A DNA stretch of 64,000 nt from Alkalihalobacterium elongatum (GCF_019024285.1 NZ_WMKZ01000012.1:1-64000); one strand, 5' to 3'. Shown: positions 18,599 to 26,841, numbered from the stretch's first letter. The notes: generated by a model not told the origin, from the letters alone. A program made the numbers and translations.

Positions 18599-18646
18599 GG
18601 TGCCAGGTACCTTCAATGCAGTAAAGGGATGAAGGTGCCTGGCACC
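18599..18646. repeat. 48-bp palindromic repeat, copy 1
   Basis: Arms GGTGCCAGGTACCTTCA and TGAAGGTGCCTGGCACC pair over 17 bp with one G-U pair around a 14-nt loop. It starts 15 bp past the stop of the coiled-coil gene. A short extra piece (GGTGCCTG with TAATAAAT) precedes it at 18582, and GGCACC hexamers follow to 18660. Confidence 0.9.
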
Positions 18647-18660
18647 GCAACCGTGGCACC

Positions 18661-18990
18661 TCAGCGGAGCTGCGGTGCCTTTTGCGGTTTTTCGGCGATC
18701 CTTTTTGCGATTTTTTCGATGAGTAGTTCGAGTTGCCGCTTTTTCGGGTTTTCCTCTAGCTTGATGAGTTCGATGGTTTTGTCGTTGATCTTTTTTTGGA
18801 GATTTTCTTGTAACTCGAAGATATAACCCACATTATCCTGCTGTCTGGATGTAGCGACTTCTATACACACTTCATCGACGATCTCCTTCTTCGTTTTCAA
18901 CTCTTCTAGCGCGGCATTAGCTGCTTCTAGCGATTTATTGACTTGCTTTAGTTCATACTCTATATCGGCTTTCCAGCGATCTAAAGACAT
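18661..18990 (-). CDS. Small coiled-coil protein of unknown function
   Basis: I do not recognise this gene. The ATG at 18990 (MSLDRWKADIEYELKQ) has AGGAGTG ten bases upstream and gives 109 residues; an upstream in-frame start at 19080 lacks a ribosome site. The protein is almost wholly helical and charged, with heptad-like spacing (LKQVNKSLEAANAALEELKTKKEIV, then LQENLQKKINDKTIELIKLEE), so a coiled coil is likely. No signal peptide or membrane segment. It lies between galE and the glycosyltransferase cluster. The last codons merge into GGTGCC-type repeat sequence, so the C-terminus may have been reshaped by the repeat. Confidence 0.6.
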   Translation of the reverse strand: MSLDRWKADIEYELKQVNKSLEAANAALEELKTKKEIVDEVCIEVATSRQQDNVGYIFELQENLQKKINDKTIELIKLEENPKKRQLELLIEKIAKRIAEKPQKAPQLR

Positions 18991-19139
18991 TGATATGTCA
19001 CACTCCTGTTTTCTTCGGTCATTGAGGGTTTGGGTTGTTTTTAATTTTGTAATGGTTATGGGTTTGAGTTTGGGTTTCAATTTTAATTTTGATTTTTATC
19101 TCAAGTTAGACTCGGCCCTTTTTTTCACAAAGGCCCAGT

Positions 19140-20147
19140 TTATTCGTAACCGTTTGGGTTGTTCACTTGCCATCTCCATGCGTCTTCACACATTTCGTTT
19201 ATTCCTTTTGTGGCTGTCCAACCGAGTTCTGCTTTCGCCTTTGTTGTGTCTGCATAGCAGGAGGCGATGTCACCTGGGCGGCGCTCCACAATTTGATGCG
19301 GAACCGTTCGATTCGATGCTTGTTCAAATGCTTTAATCATTTCTAAAACACTATAGCCATTTCCTGTCCCGAGGTTATAGGTATTGATCCCAGTCGTTTG
19401 GGTGACTTTTTCTAGCGCCTTAAGATGTCCTCTTGCAAGGTCAACCACATGGATGTAATCTCTTACGCCCGTGCCATCCTTCGTCTCATAATCATCGCCA
19501 AACACTTTTAATTGATCAAGCTTTCCGATAGCCACCTGGGTAATAAAAGGCATTAAATTATTCGGTACACCGTTCGGATCTTCGCCAATACGACCGCTAT
19601 GGTGAGCACCGACTGGGTTAAAGTAGCGTAATAGAGAAATGCTCCAGCTTGGATCAGCCGCGTAAAGGTCACGCAGGATCTCCTCAATCATCAACTTCGT
19701 TCGCCCATACGGATTCGCTGCACTTAACGGGAAATCTTCAGAAATCGGAACACGATCAGGCTGACCATACACTGTTGCAGACGAACTAAACACTAGCTTT
19801 TTTATCCCGTATTGACTCATTAGGTCACAGAGTACTAGTGTACCTGAAATGTTGTTGTGATAGTACTGAAGTGGTTTTTCCGTTGACTCACCAACGGCTT
19901 TTAAGCCTGCAAAATGAATGACAGCTTCTATTTTATGGTTCGCAAAAACACGCTCGAGCGCTTCGCGGTCTAGTAGGTCTACTTCATAAAACGGAATGGT
20001 CTTTTTTGTAATTTCTTCGACTCGGTCGAGCGCTTCCTTTTTACTGTTCGAGAGGTTGTCAACTGCAACCATGTTATACCCTGCTTGAAGCAGTTCTACA
20101 CACATATGACTTCCTATATATCCCGCCGCCCCTGTTACGAGGATCAT
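19140..20147 (-). CDS. galE: UDP-glucose 4-epimerase
   Basis: GalE interconverts UDP-glucose and UDP-galactose (some members also the N-acetyl sugars), supplying galactose units for wall or capsule glycans. The 335-residue protein is the normal length. Visible motifs: NAD-binding TGAAGYIGSH at the N-terminus, FAGLKAVGES, the catalytic SSSATVYG and YGRTK (Tyr and Lys), RYFNPVGAH, and NLGTGNGYSV. I favour the ATG at 20147 (MILVTG) since AGGAG lies eight bases before it; ATG 20153 and GTG 20156 in the same frame are less well spaced. Its place next to the polymer cluster suggests it feeds the glycosyltransferases, which is inference. Confidence 0.95.
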   Translation of the reverse strand: MILVTGAAGYIGSHMCVELLQAGYNMVAVDNLSNSKKEALDRVEEITKKTIPFYEVDLLDREALERVFANHKIEAVIHFAGLKAVGESTEKPLQYYHNNISGTLVLCDLMSQYGIKKLVFSSSATVYGQPDRVPISEDFPLSAANPYGRTKLMIEEILRDLYAADPSWSISLLRYFNPVGAHHSGRIGEDPNGVPNNLMPFITQVAIGKLDQLKVFGDDYETKDGTGVRDYIHVVDLARGHLKALEKVTQTTGINTYNLGTGNGYSVLEMIKAFEQASNRTVPHQIVERRPGDIASCYADTTKAKAELGWTATKGINEMCEDAWRWQVNNPNGYE

Positions 20148-20320
20148 CGCCATCACTCCTATGTATATAGTCGAGTTCTTTTAGTTAAGAAGATTGAATT
20201 GTTTACGTTTCTGAAGTGGTCGTGCTTGTTTCCATTTCGGTATTGATTTGGGATTGATGTTCTTTTTTATCGTATCATAAATGGCCAGAATTTCGGAATG
20301 AACAAGCATTCTTGTAAAGT

Positions 20321-20366
20321 AAAAAAACTGCACCTTCCATACAAGGATGGAGGATGCAGTTTGTTC
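20321..20366 (-). terminator. Terminator of the NlpC/P60 gene
   Basis: On the minus strand, AAACTGCATCCTCC pairs with its near-complement GGAAGGTGCAGTTT around a small loop and runs into TTTTTAC. It lies between the NlpC/P60 stop (20407) and galE, isolating the two transcripts. Confidence 0.85.
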
Positions 20367-20406
20367 CAGAACCGTTAATAAGGACCCAAGTTACACTTTT
20401 ATTAGA

Positions 20407-21759
20407 TTAATGAAGGCGTTTGGCTCCTAGGTAGCGTTGACTCCAGTAACTATTGCTCATACTTGTCACCGTTACACCAGTCGATGAACCACTATGAATG
20501 AATTGATTGTTACCTATGTAAATTCCATTGTGCGACGGGCCGTTTGTATAAGTTTGGAAGAAGACAACATCCCCTACACTTGGCTTGTCGACTGATCTTC
20601 CAGCGGCCCATTGTTGCGCAGCTGTACGCGGGATAGATACCCCTTGATTTCTAAATACATATTGAAGGAACCCACTACAGTCAAATCCACTTGGTGTTGT
20701 CCCACCCCATAGATACGGTGTTCCGACTAGATCAGCGGCATCGGCGATTAAGTTCATTACATTAAAAGCTTGTTGCGCTGGCTGTGGAGCAGTTGTGCTT
20801 GACTTTAGTTGTGTTTGGTTTTGAATCGTTTGCGCTCCCCCACTTGCAGCTGCTTCAATTGCACGAAGTGTTTGCGGGCCAACGATTCCATCAACCGTGA
20901 TCTGTTGACTTCTTTGGAACGAGCGAACAGCTGCATCCGTCACACTACCAAAATAACCAGTTACTCGATGATCAAAGTGACCGAGCTGTTTTAACGCCTC
21001 TTGTAATTGAGTAACCCCCGTTCCACTTGCGCCTAAGCGTAAAGTTTGTGTAGTCGCAGTTGTTGTAGGTGCAGGAGAAGGTGAAGATGCCGCATTAGCT
21101 GATGGCGTTGTCTGGGCTGGTGCAGACTGCGCTGGCGCTGATGGTGCTGGAGCTTGTGATGCCGTCGACCTGCCAAGAATATGAGAAATCGTTTGTGGTC
21201 CGACAATGCCATCGACAGTTAAGCCGTGTTTCTTCTGATAGTCTTTTACCGCATTTTGCGTCACTCTTCCAAAGTAACCTGTTACTTGGTGATTGAAGTG
21301 GCCAGCTTCTTTTAGTTTTTCTTGAAGTTCCGTAACAGCTTGCCCTTGCGATCCGGCACGAAGAAGCCCTGTTGTTTGAGCAAGCGCTCCGCTTGCTGAC
21401 GTTGTTGATGCCGAAGCGATTTGAGTATTCGTAGCACTTCTATTTTGAGAGTTTGAACTTAGAAGTAAGTTTAAAGTGGCATTATTGGCCACTCCAGACG
21501 TTTGGATCCCGTGCGTTCTTTGAAATTGTCGTACTGCCTCTTCTGTAATCGTTCCGTAGTAGCCCGTTGATGTATGGAAGGTAAAGAAGCCTTTAGCCCT
21601 TAATGCTTCTTGTAGTTCTTTTACATCAGGGTGATTCATCCCTTTTTTTAACGGCTGGTCACCAAGTGCTGCATCTACCATTAACGGCGCAGTCAACACA
21701 ATTCCTGTAGCAAAAGTTGAAGAAATTACCGCCTTTTTCACAACCGACTTTGTACTCAT
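20407..21759 (-). CDS. Secreted NlpC/P60 endopeptidase with three PG-binding repeats
   Basis: NlpC/P60 enzymes of Bacillus cut the D-Glu-meso-Dap bond in peptidoglycan stems. The ATG at 21759 has GGGGGAAA upstream and starts MSTKSVVKKAVISSTF, a signal peptide (1-~33); this gives 450 residues. Three PG_binding_1 domains follow (~35-100, ~138-200, ~238-300), joined by Ala/Ser/Thr/Pro-rich linkers. The catalytic domain (~335-450) shows Cys361 (FDCSGF), His410 (SHNGIYIG) and a third polar site at His422 (FIHSGSS). These PG repeats (GYFG.VT..AV..FQ) belong to a different subfamily from those in the amidase and protease at the left. A single-gene unit with its own terminator. Probable role in wall turnover or cell separation. 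Confidence 0.93.
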   Translation of the reverse strand: MSTKSVVKKAVISSTFATGIVLTAPLMVDAALGDQPLKKGMNHPDVKELQEALRAKGFFTFHTSTGYYGTITEEAVRQFQRTHGIQTSGVANNATLNLLLSSNSQNRSATNTQIASASTTSASGALAQTTGLLRAGSQGQAVTELQEKLKEAGHFNHQVTGYFGRVTQNAVKDYQKKHGLTVDGIVGPQTISHILGRSTASQAPAPSAPAQSAPAQTTPSANAASSPSPAPTTTATTQTLRLGASGTGVTQLQEALKQLGHFDHRVTGYFGSVTDAAVRSFQRSQQITVDGIVGPQTLRAIEAAASGGAQTIQNQTQLKSSTTAPQPAQQAFNVMNLIADAADLVGTPYLWGGTTPSGFDCSGFLQYVFRNQGVSIPRTAAQQWAAGRSVDKPSVGDVVFFQTYTNGPSHNGIYIGNNQFIHSGSSTGVTVTSMSNSYWSQRYLGAKRLH

Positions 21760-22438
21760 TATTTTTCCCCCTAAGTGCAGAATAGTAGTTTTATAGATTT
21801 TAGGTACTATTAATATGGTCTTATATGTATTTTTATCGTCTATTTTATGAGTTTCTTTTATTATAAAGTGAAAATTATGGTAGTAGGTTACAGAAATGTT
21901 ACAAAAGTCTGGGTACAATAACGTTAATTTTGTGAGTTTTTACCCTGGTTTTCGATAAAATAGTTGATTAATCCTACTTTTTTGATAGTTTTCTTGCACA
22001 ACATTAGACATAGAAATTTTATTTTCGACATTTTGCGTCGTCTAATTTATAGGAGTTTTGTCGTTTTTTGATAGTAGAATTAGATTCAATAGTCATAGTT
22101 TTTATCCATTTGTTTGGGAGTGGTGTGCAGCGGCTGCAGAAGTGTGGTTTGGTAGAGGTGCGTTTTTTGGGGGAATGGGATGTTACTTTTTTGCTCTAGT
22201 TTTTCCCTTTTATTGGGGGATTTGTGTGCTTTGCTTCTCTTTAGCGTTCGTTCCTTCCTCTTTTTGGAAGTTTCAGGCGCTATACTCCTCTTTAGGGCTA
22301 GGTTCTTCCTCTCATTGGAACCTCATTGTGGTAAACGGACTAGAAGAGGCCATACGATGCCCCTGATGCCGTTGGTAACTGTAGTTGACTAGCAGGGTAG
22401 ACACAGTTGGTGGAAAGGCCATGTATAGCTGCATAGAA
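21760..22438. other. Intergenic region with a diverged tandem repeat, no credible gene
   Basis: The first 300 bases hold the leader and promoter zone of the NlpC/P60 gene. From about 22130 the base composition changes to T- and G-rich with few good codons; open frames there have no ribosome site and unlikely protein content. The diverged tandem repeat at 22195-22340 is listed separately. Confidence 0.5.
22195..22340. repeat. Diverged tandem repeat, period about 51 bp (locus A)
   Basis: Units share a pattern: CTCTTTAG, then about ten bases, TTCCTC, a short A/T-rich core, TTGGAA, and a pyrimidine-rich tail. TTTAG anchors lie at 22241 and 22292 (51 bp apart); an earlier, weaker unit begins near 22195. 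The same pattern and period occur at 42951-43100. Confidence 0.5.
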
Positions 22439-22477
22439 AAAGACATTGTTAATCATTGGGTGATTAACAATGTCTTT
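22439..22477 (-). terminator. Strong terminator of the PepSY-like lipoprotein gene
   Basis: A perfect 17-bp stem (AAAGACATTGTTAATCA at 22439-22455 with its complement at 22461-22477) has a 5-nt loop and runs into TTTTTC on the minus strand, 15 bp past the lipoprotein stop. Confidence 0.9.
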
Positions 22478-22492
22478 GATTATTAGGATAAA

Positions 22493-23041
22493 TTAGAACA
22501 TCGACTCGATTTCGCCTGTTTTTCGGTCTACGTAGTACCAGCCACGAGTGGATGTGTGGCCGACGCCGCCGTTACCAGGGATAACCTCGTATACGTGAAC
22601 TAAATATCTGCCGTTTTCTTCATGGTCTACGACAACATGAACGTCAGGCTCAAATTGAAGCTGTAAATAGCTTTTTACTTTTGCAATGGCTTCTTGTTCC
22701 GTTAAAAGTTCATTAGGGTCTCTATCCGTTTGTTGCTCGTTGTCTTTGGGTTCAGTGTTGCCATTGCCTTGGTTGTTATCTGTTTGGGTATCTTGGTCGT
22801 TCGTTGCCTTGTCGTTTGAACCGTTATTGTTGTTCTCTTGATCTTTGTTAGGTTTTTCTTCTTTTTCGTTATCTTGATTTGGCTCGTCTTCCGTTAGCTC
22901 TTCTTCCTCATCTATGTTTTCTTCTACTTGTTCTTCTGGTGTTTGGTCGTTAACATCCTCTATTTCTTCATTATCAACTGGCTTCGTGCACGCTGTGATT
23001 AATAGTGTTGCTGCTAATAGCATAACTAGTAAGTGTCTCAC
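22493..23041 (-). CDS. Acidic lipoprotein with C-terminal PepSY-like domain
   Basis: A 182-residue exported lipoprotein. The N-terminus MRHLLVMLLAATLLITAC is a lipoprotein signal peptide with lipobox LITAC (Cys18). Residues ~20-110 are a low-complexity, very acidic Glu/Asp/Asn/Gln linker. The last ~70 residues (LTEQEAIAKVKSYLQ ... VHVYEVI ... GWYYVDRKTGEI) match the layout of PepSY-type domains, small folds often found in peptidase inhibitors and wall proteins. It should be tethered to the outer membrane face with the folded part held out through the wall by the linker. The strong negative charge would suit an alkaliphile. Function unknown. A 48-bp palindrome lies between it and the upstream gene. 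Confidence 0.8.
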   Translation of the reverse strand: MRHLLVMLLAATLLITACTKPVDNEEIEDVNDQTPEEQVEENIDEEEELTEDEPNQDNEKEEKPNKDQENNNNGSNDKATNDQDTQTDNNQGNGNTEPKDNEQQTDRDPNELLTEQEAIAKVKSYLQLQFEPDVHVVVDHEENGRYLVHVYEVIPGNGGVGHTSTRGWYYVDRKTGEIESMF

Positions 23042-23096
23042 TTAGTACCCTCCCTGATGGATCTATAGATTTCTATAATATCATATTACTATAAAG

Positions 23097-23144
23097 GGTG
23101 CCAGGCGCCGTTAGTGCTTTAAAGCATAACTGGTGCCTGGCACC
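23097..23144. repeat. 48-bp palindromic repeat, copy 2
   Basis: GGTGCCAGGCGCCGTTAGT pairs with a near-complement ending GGTGCCTGGCACC; the inner loop forms its own stem (GCTTTAAAGC). It lies in the intergenic region between the kinase-like gene and the lipoprotein gene. Confidence 0.9.
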
Positions 23145-23163
23145 GCCATCTTCGCTCTTCACC

Positions 23164-23239
23164 GCATTTATTGCATTTACTCCATTTACTGCATTTACTG
23201 CATTTCACCATTCACTGCATTCGCCCGCATTCACTGCAT
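23164..23239. repeat. 9-bp simple tandem repeat (GCATTTACT)n, degenerating
   Basis: Five consecutive 9-base units (GCATTTATT, GCATTTACT, CCATTTACT, GCATTTACT, GCATTTCAC) at 23164-23208 are followed by worn units of 8-10 bases. It lies between copy 2 of the 48-bp palindrome and the kinase-like gene stop. Confidence 0.75.
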
Positions 23240-23247
23240 CCCCCCTG

Positions 23248-23844
23248 TTATTTGTATTTTCGGTAGAGGGTGCCGATCGTATCGAGGAGGATGGTTGGCA
23301 TTTTCTTTGGGATCATTCCTTTTTGGTAGTATTTATAGAATGCCTTTTTTGTATCTTCCCATTTCGGACAGTGCTCTACTTGCTTGAAGCGGGCAACGTC
23401 GACGATAACGATATTCCCTTCTGTCGTAAGGAATATATTTTTCAGGTGGACATCGGACGGGTTCAGCACTTTGTCTCTTGCTAACATTAGGGCATGATCA
23501 ACTTCATAGATGACCTGTTCTGATACTTGTATACCCTGATTTAAACATTGGTATAGCGTATTTCCTTCAATGAGATCAATGACGATATAATTCGGTCCAC
23601 TCTCATGTAAATTAGGATAATACGGGATGTCATCTAGTATTCTATAAATCTCAGCTTCTTTTTCTGCTAGCTCGTGATACAGCGGGTGAAACACCTTGAG
23701 GGCTAGGTTTGTCGATTTTATCTGAAAGACAGCGGCGCTTTTTCCTACACCGAGTAATTTCAAATCGATGTCGTAATTTTTCACATCTATTTTATTTCCA
23801 GTTTTAAAAGTAACACTATTGGCTAATTCATTGAATCGTTTCAC
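23248..23844 (-). CDS. Small protein-kinase-fold protein downstream of a Mn2+ riboswitch
   Basis: A single-domain kinase-like protein, resembling the short putative Ser/Thr kinases of Bacillus such as YrzF. I choose the GTG at 23844, which has AAGGGAG eight bases upstream, giving 198 residues. Kinase elements: a glycine-rich start (LLGVGKSAAVF, ~30-40), the lysine of LALKVF (Lys50), Glu in EKEAEIY (~63-65), hinge YIVIDLIEG, a catalytic loop SDVHLKN (Asp131, Asn136), and VDV in place of DFG (Asp149). Hence a Bud32/RIO-like minimal kinase that could be active. The only visible promoter lies upstream of the yybP-ykoY riboswitch and two hairpins, so expression should respond to Mn2+. Substrate unknown. 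Confidence 0.78.
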   Translation of the reverse strand: MKRFNELANSVTFKTGNKIDVKNYDIDLKLLGVGKSAAVFQIKSTNLALKVFHPLYHELAEKEAEIYRILDDIPYYPNLHESGPNYIVIDLIEGNTLYQCLNQGIQVSEQVIYEVDHALMLARDKVLNPSDVHLKNIFLTTEGNIVIVDVARFKQVEHCPKWEDTKKAFYKYYQKGMIPKKMPTILLDTIGTLYRKYK

Positions 23845-23873
23845 TATGAGTACTCCCTTCATCGAGGAAAAAT

Positions 23874-23915
23874 AAAAAGGCATTGGACCAATTACTTTAG
23901 TCACAATGCCTTTTT
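23874..23915 (-). terminator. Second hairpin in the riboswitch leader
   Basis: A perfect 12-bp stem (AAAAAGGCATTG and its complement) with an 18-nt loop, followed on the minus strand by ATTTTTCC. It looks like a terminator and sits between the riboswitch terminator and the GTG start at 23844. Confidence 0.65.
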
Positions 23916-23919
23916 ACGA

Positions 23920-23961
23920 GAACAAAAAAGACCTCACCAAAATAATTGGTAAAGGTCTTGC
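23920..23961 (-). terminator. Expression-platform terminator of the Mn2+ riboswitch
   Basis: On the minus strand AAGACCTTTACCAA pairs with TTGGTGAGGTCTT with one bulge, then TTTTTTG. Its 5' arm includes the GCAAGACC part of the aptamer's closing helix, so aptamer folding and terminator formation compete, as expected for a transcriptional switch. Confidence 0.85.
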
Positions 23962-24046
23962 AAACAACAATAACGTTGCCAACAAAGCCGGGGATCATTC
24001 CCGTAATGACGACTTTGCTGTAAATGCTACTCCCCTTTAGGAAGAA
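23948..24046 (-). ncRNA. yybP-ykoY manganese riboswitch aptamer
   Basis: The RNA contains the hallmark pieces of the yybP-ykoY class in order: AAAGGGGAGTAGC (24039-24027 region), GCAAAGTCGTCA, a TACGGG loop, CCCCGGCTTTGTTGGC, and GCAAGACCTTT at the 3' side. CAAAG pairs with CTTTG, TCATT with AATGA. These match, nearly word for word, the Lactococcus lactis and Bacillus aptamers that bind Mn2+ and switch on Mn2+ exporters. Here the next gene is a kinase-fold protein rather than a TerC, MntP or P-type ATPase gene. Confidence 0.92.
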
Positions 24047-24061
24047 TATTTGATTAGATTC

Positions 24062-24090
24062 ATTGTAGCGCCTTTTTATTATTTCTACAA
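24062..24090 (-). promoter_or_regulatory. Sigma-A-type promoter of the riboswitch transcript
   Basis: On the minus strand TTGTAG (24090-24085), a 17-bp spacer and TACAAT (24067-24062). Transcription would begin near 24055, about ten bases before the aptamer. Confidence 0.7.
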
Positions 24091-24283
24091 TCTTTATTTT
24101 CTTTGAAAAATAATTAATTTATTCCATTTCTACCACGTAATTAAAATGATAAAAAGTAGCTTAATATGGCCATAATTATATTAGTTGAGGGCTATTTGGC
24201 ATGAATGAATATGTGCTAATGTATAGGCACTAACGAACAGCGTCAGTTATTCTGATCAGCCGATAGCGGGAGATAGATTTTAA

Positions 24284-24322
24284 CAAAAAAAGGCTGCACA
24301 GGCACTGGCAACCTTTTTCATA
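24284..24322 (-). terminator. Terminator of the small acidic lipoprotein gene
   Basis: On the minus strand AAAAAGGTTGC pairs with GCAGCCTTTTT (one G-U) around an 11-nt loop and continues as a T run. It lies just past the stop at 24338. Confidence 0.8.
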
Positions 24323-24337
24323 TAAGTAACGTTAATC

Positions 24338-24559
24338 TTAAGCTTCTTCGTCTTCTTCTTCAGCGTCTTCGTCAGCTGGCTCTTCTAATTCTAGCTCTGC
24401 ATCGTCAGCAGGCTCTTCTAATTCTAATTCTGCACCTTCAGCTGGCTCTTCAATTCCAGCGTCATCTACTGGTGTTTCTTCATCTGTAGTCTCTCCACAT
24501 GCAGCTAATACTCCTAAAGCTAAAACAGCTGTACCTAAACCTAATAAGAATTTTTTCAT
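24338..24559 (-). CDS. Tiny, very acidic lipoprotein
   Basis: A 73-residue lipoprotein starting at the ATG at 24559, with GGGGGT nine bases upstream; a TTG nine bases before it is a weaker option. Signal peptide MKKFLLGLGTAVLALGVLAAC ends in lipobox LAAC. The mature ~50 residues are almost only Glu, Asp, Ala, Leu and Pro, with a repeated AELELEEPADD element (two near-identical copies) and a poly-Glu/Asp end. No known domain. The charge would make it a cation-binding coat on the outer membrane face. It has its own terminator and is probably monocistronic. Function unknown. Confidence 0.75.
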   Translation of the reverse strand: MKKFLLGLGTAVLALGVLAACGETTDEETPVDDAGIEEPAEGAELELEEPADDAELELEEPADEDAEEEDEEA

Positions 24560-24906
24560 TTTCTTCAAACCCCCGTAATGGTTTTAATAGTGTGACTATC
24601 CAGTTTTTTGTTTCTGTTAGTCTGACGTTATCTTAGCAAACGAAAAAATCACCGTCTACCTAATTCAGGGATTTTTGGCAACATGACGGGATTCTTACAA
24701 ACTGTAATAGATTTTCCCACAATTTGACTTTTTGTTGGTTTGATGCGGGTTTCGGCTGTTTTTTTCTATGATTTCCTTGTTTTTTTAGCTACAAAGTTGA
24801 TTATTAGAATTTAAATTTTGATGAAAAAATGAAATATGAATCTCCGTTTTCACAGAATTCTTAGCTTCCTTTTTGAGTGATTTTTAAAATAGACTTAATG
24901 TAAAGT
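24560..24906. other. AT-rich intergenic region, no gene seen
   Basis: It holds the ribosome site and presumably the promoter of the small acidic lipoprotein, and the 3' flank of the GGDEF-EAL gene. I find no open frame with a ribosome site, no strong hairpin and no repeat. Confidence 0.5.
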
Positions 24907-26622
24907 TCATATAATGTTTACATTTTCGGTGATATGTTTCATTTTCAACTCACAATTGCTAGGAGCGAGCGGTTCACTGAATAGATAGCCTTGGGCATGG
25001 TTGCAGCCTTCCGTTCGTAGTAGAAGAAGTTGTTCTTCTGTTTCCACTCCTTCACAAATAACAGCGAAGTTTAATGTTTTAGCCATCGCAATTATCAATT
25101 TGACAAGTACATGATTTTCTTGTTCATCACCTGAACCTTGCATAAAGGATTTATCAATTTTCAAAGTATCAATTGGCAGGTTTTTTAATTGGCTGAGCGA
25201 TGAGTAACCAGTTCCAAAGTCATCGAGTGATAACTGTACGCCTATACTTTTTAGCTTTTTTAACTTATCGACGGCTTCATCGATGTGTGTAATCGCCATA
25301 CTTTCTGTTATTTCTAGGCAAAGCTGTTTCGGGTTGAGTCCTGTTTCCCTCAAGGTCTGTTTGACTCTTTTTACAAAGTCTGGTCTATCAAATTGCTTTT
25401 TTGAAATATTAACTGAAAGAACTAGATCTTCATGACCGTCTTCATGCCATTTTTTCGTTTGAGCGCATGCGGTTTGTAGTACCCAGTCGTCGATTTCAGC
25501 AATGAGGCCTGTTTCTTCTGCCGCAGGTAAAAATATAAACGGAGGTAGATTGCCTCTTTCTGGGTGATTCCAGCGGATTAATGCCTCAATTCCATAAGGC
25601 TTTCCAGTCTCTATATCCATTTGCAGTTGATAGTAGACTTCGAATTGTTGTTCTGCAAGGGCTGTCCTTAAATCTCTTTCTATTTGCAGTTGTTCTATTA
25701 GCCCTTCATTAATTGAGTCGTTATATTCTTGATATTGATTTCTTCCTGCTTTTTTAGCTTGAAACAAGGCGCTGTCTGCATTTTTCAGTATCGTCGTATA
25801 GTCTGTTCCGTGCTCTGGAAAAAAACTGCAGCCGATGCTTGTATTCATATATATTTTTTCACCCGCACAAACGATAGGCTGCTGCAAGGATGCAATAATT
25901 TTCTTTGCTGACTCGTAAGCTTCTTTTTTATTTTTTAAAGGGGAAAGCAAAATCGTAAATTCATCTCCACCAAAACGGCTTACCGTTCCGTTTGCACCAA
26001 TAACGTTTTGAAGTCGTTTAGCTATCTGTTGAAGCAGCTCATCTCCGATCTGATGCCCGAGCGAGTCGTTAATCTTCTTGAAGTGATCGAGGTCGAGGAA
26101 CAAGACAGCAAATGTATTATGGTTCTTTTTTGCTTGGTGTATCGCCTCGTTTATGATTTTTTTGAATTGAGTCCGATTAGGAAGCTGTGTCAATTCATCA
26201 AAGTTGGCAAGGCGAGTGATTTCGGTCTCCACCTTTTTTCGGCTGGAAATGTCTTTAACTATTATAAAATATAAACTTTCCTCTACTTGCTGTTTTTGGA
26301 TAGATGTGACTGTTATATTTGAAGTGAACGCTTCTCCATTTTTCCGCTTAGTTTCCAATTCTCCCGTCCAGGTGCCACGGCTATGGATGTTCTTCCACAT
26401 TTCTTTGAAGTTTAAATGTGTTGCTTTTTCAGGTGATAGGAAGACATTTGGTTTTTTATAGACGATTTCCTCAAAAGAGTATCCTGTAATGTTTTCAAAG
26501 GAGGGATTAACAGCTATGATGTTTTGTTGGTAGTCTGTGATCATCAACCCATCACTCATTTGATTAAAAAGGTGCCAGACATTTTCATGATCACTAGAGA
26601 ACTTCTTAAATTTCGTCTTCAT
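24907..26622 (-). CDS. PAS-GGDEF-EAL cyclic-di-GMP signalling protein
   Basis: A cytosolic protein that may make and/or break c-di-GMP. I choose the ATG at 26622 (MKTKFKKFSSD) with AGGAAG upstream, giving 571 residues; a GTG 45 bases farther up is possible. Domains: PAS (~10-125, VWHLFNQMSDGLMITDYQQN to the PAC-like VKDISSRKKVE), GGDEF (~140-295, with intact SRFGGDEF), EAL (~315-565, with intact EALIRW and the DDFGTGYSSL loop 6). No RxxD inhibitory site is seen at its usual place before GGDEF. Both catalytic motifs look intact, so net activity cannot be predicted. The PAS domain is the likely sensor; no membrane segment. It stands alone, with a palindromic repeat downstream of the next upstream gene. 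Confidence 0.93.
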   Translation of the reverse strand: MKTKFKKFSSDHENVWHLFNQMSDGLMITDYQQNIIAVNPSFENITGYSFEEIVYKKPNVFLSPEKATHLNFKEMWKNIHSRGTWTGELETKRKNGEAFTSNITVTSIQKQQVEESLYFIIVKDISSRKKVETEITRLANFDELTQLPNRTQFKKIINEAIHQAKKNHNTFAVLFLDLDHFKKINDSLGHQIGDELLQQIAKRLQNVIGANGTVSRFGGDEFTILLSPLKNKKEAYESAKKIIASLQQPIVCAGEKIYMNTSIGCSFFPEHGTDYTTILKNADSALFQAKKAGRNQYQEYNDSINEGLIEQLQIERDLRTALAEQQFEVYYQLQMDIETGKPYGIEALIRWNHPERGNLPPFIFLPAAEETGLIAEIDDWVLQTACAQTKKWHEDGHEDLVLSVNISKKQFDRPDFVKRVKQTLRETGLNPKQLCLEITESMAITHIDEAVDKLKKLKSIGVQLSLDDFGTGYSSLSQLKNLPIDTLKIDKSFMQGSGDEQENHVLVKLIIAMAKTLNFAVICEGVETEEQLLLLRTEGCNHAQGYLFSEPLAPSNCELKMKHITENVNII

Positions 26623-26841
26623 CTCTTTTGGCTTCCTAACTTTATGAAAATCATAAGCCTCCCCCACTTTCTTTAGAAATGTCTTTGTTTATTTAGTAGT
26701 TATTAGCTAGTCCTATTATCTCATTTCAATTACTATTCTATAAATTTCGCCAAAATCCTACTTAAAATATGATTTTTTGGAATAAAAGAAGCGATAGGTG
26801 GATGAGTGGGTAATAACGCAGTGGTGAGGTGGGAAAAGAAT

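Noticed and set aside
19081-19139. Terminator after galE
   Set aside because: GGGCCTTT and AAAGGGCC-like arms exist on the minus strand but pair poorly and no T run follows.
22058-22366. Plus-strand open frame of 102 codons
   Set aside because: No ribosome site, protein composition dominated by Phe/Trp/Cys, and it runs through the tandem repeat; it overlaps another equally poor frame.
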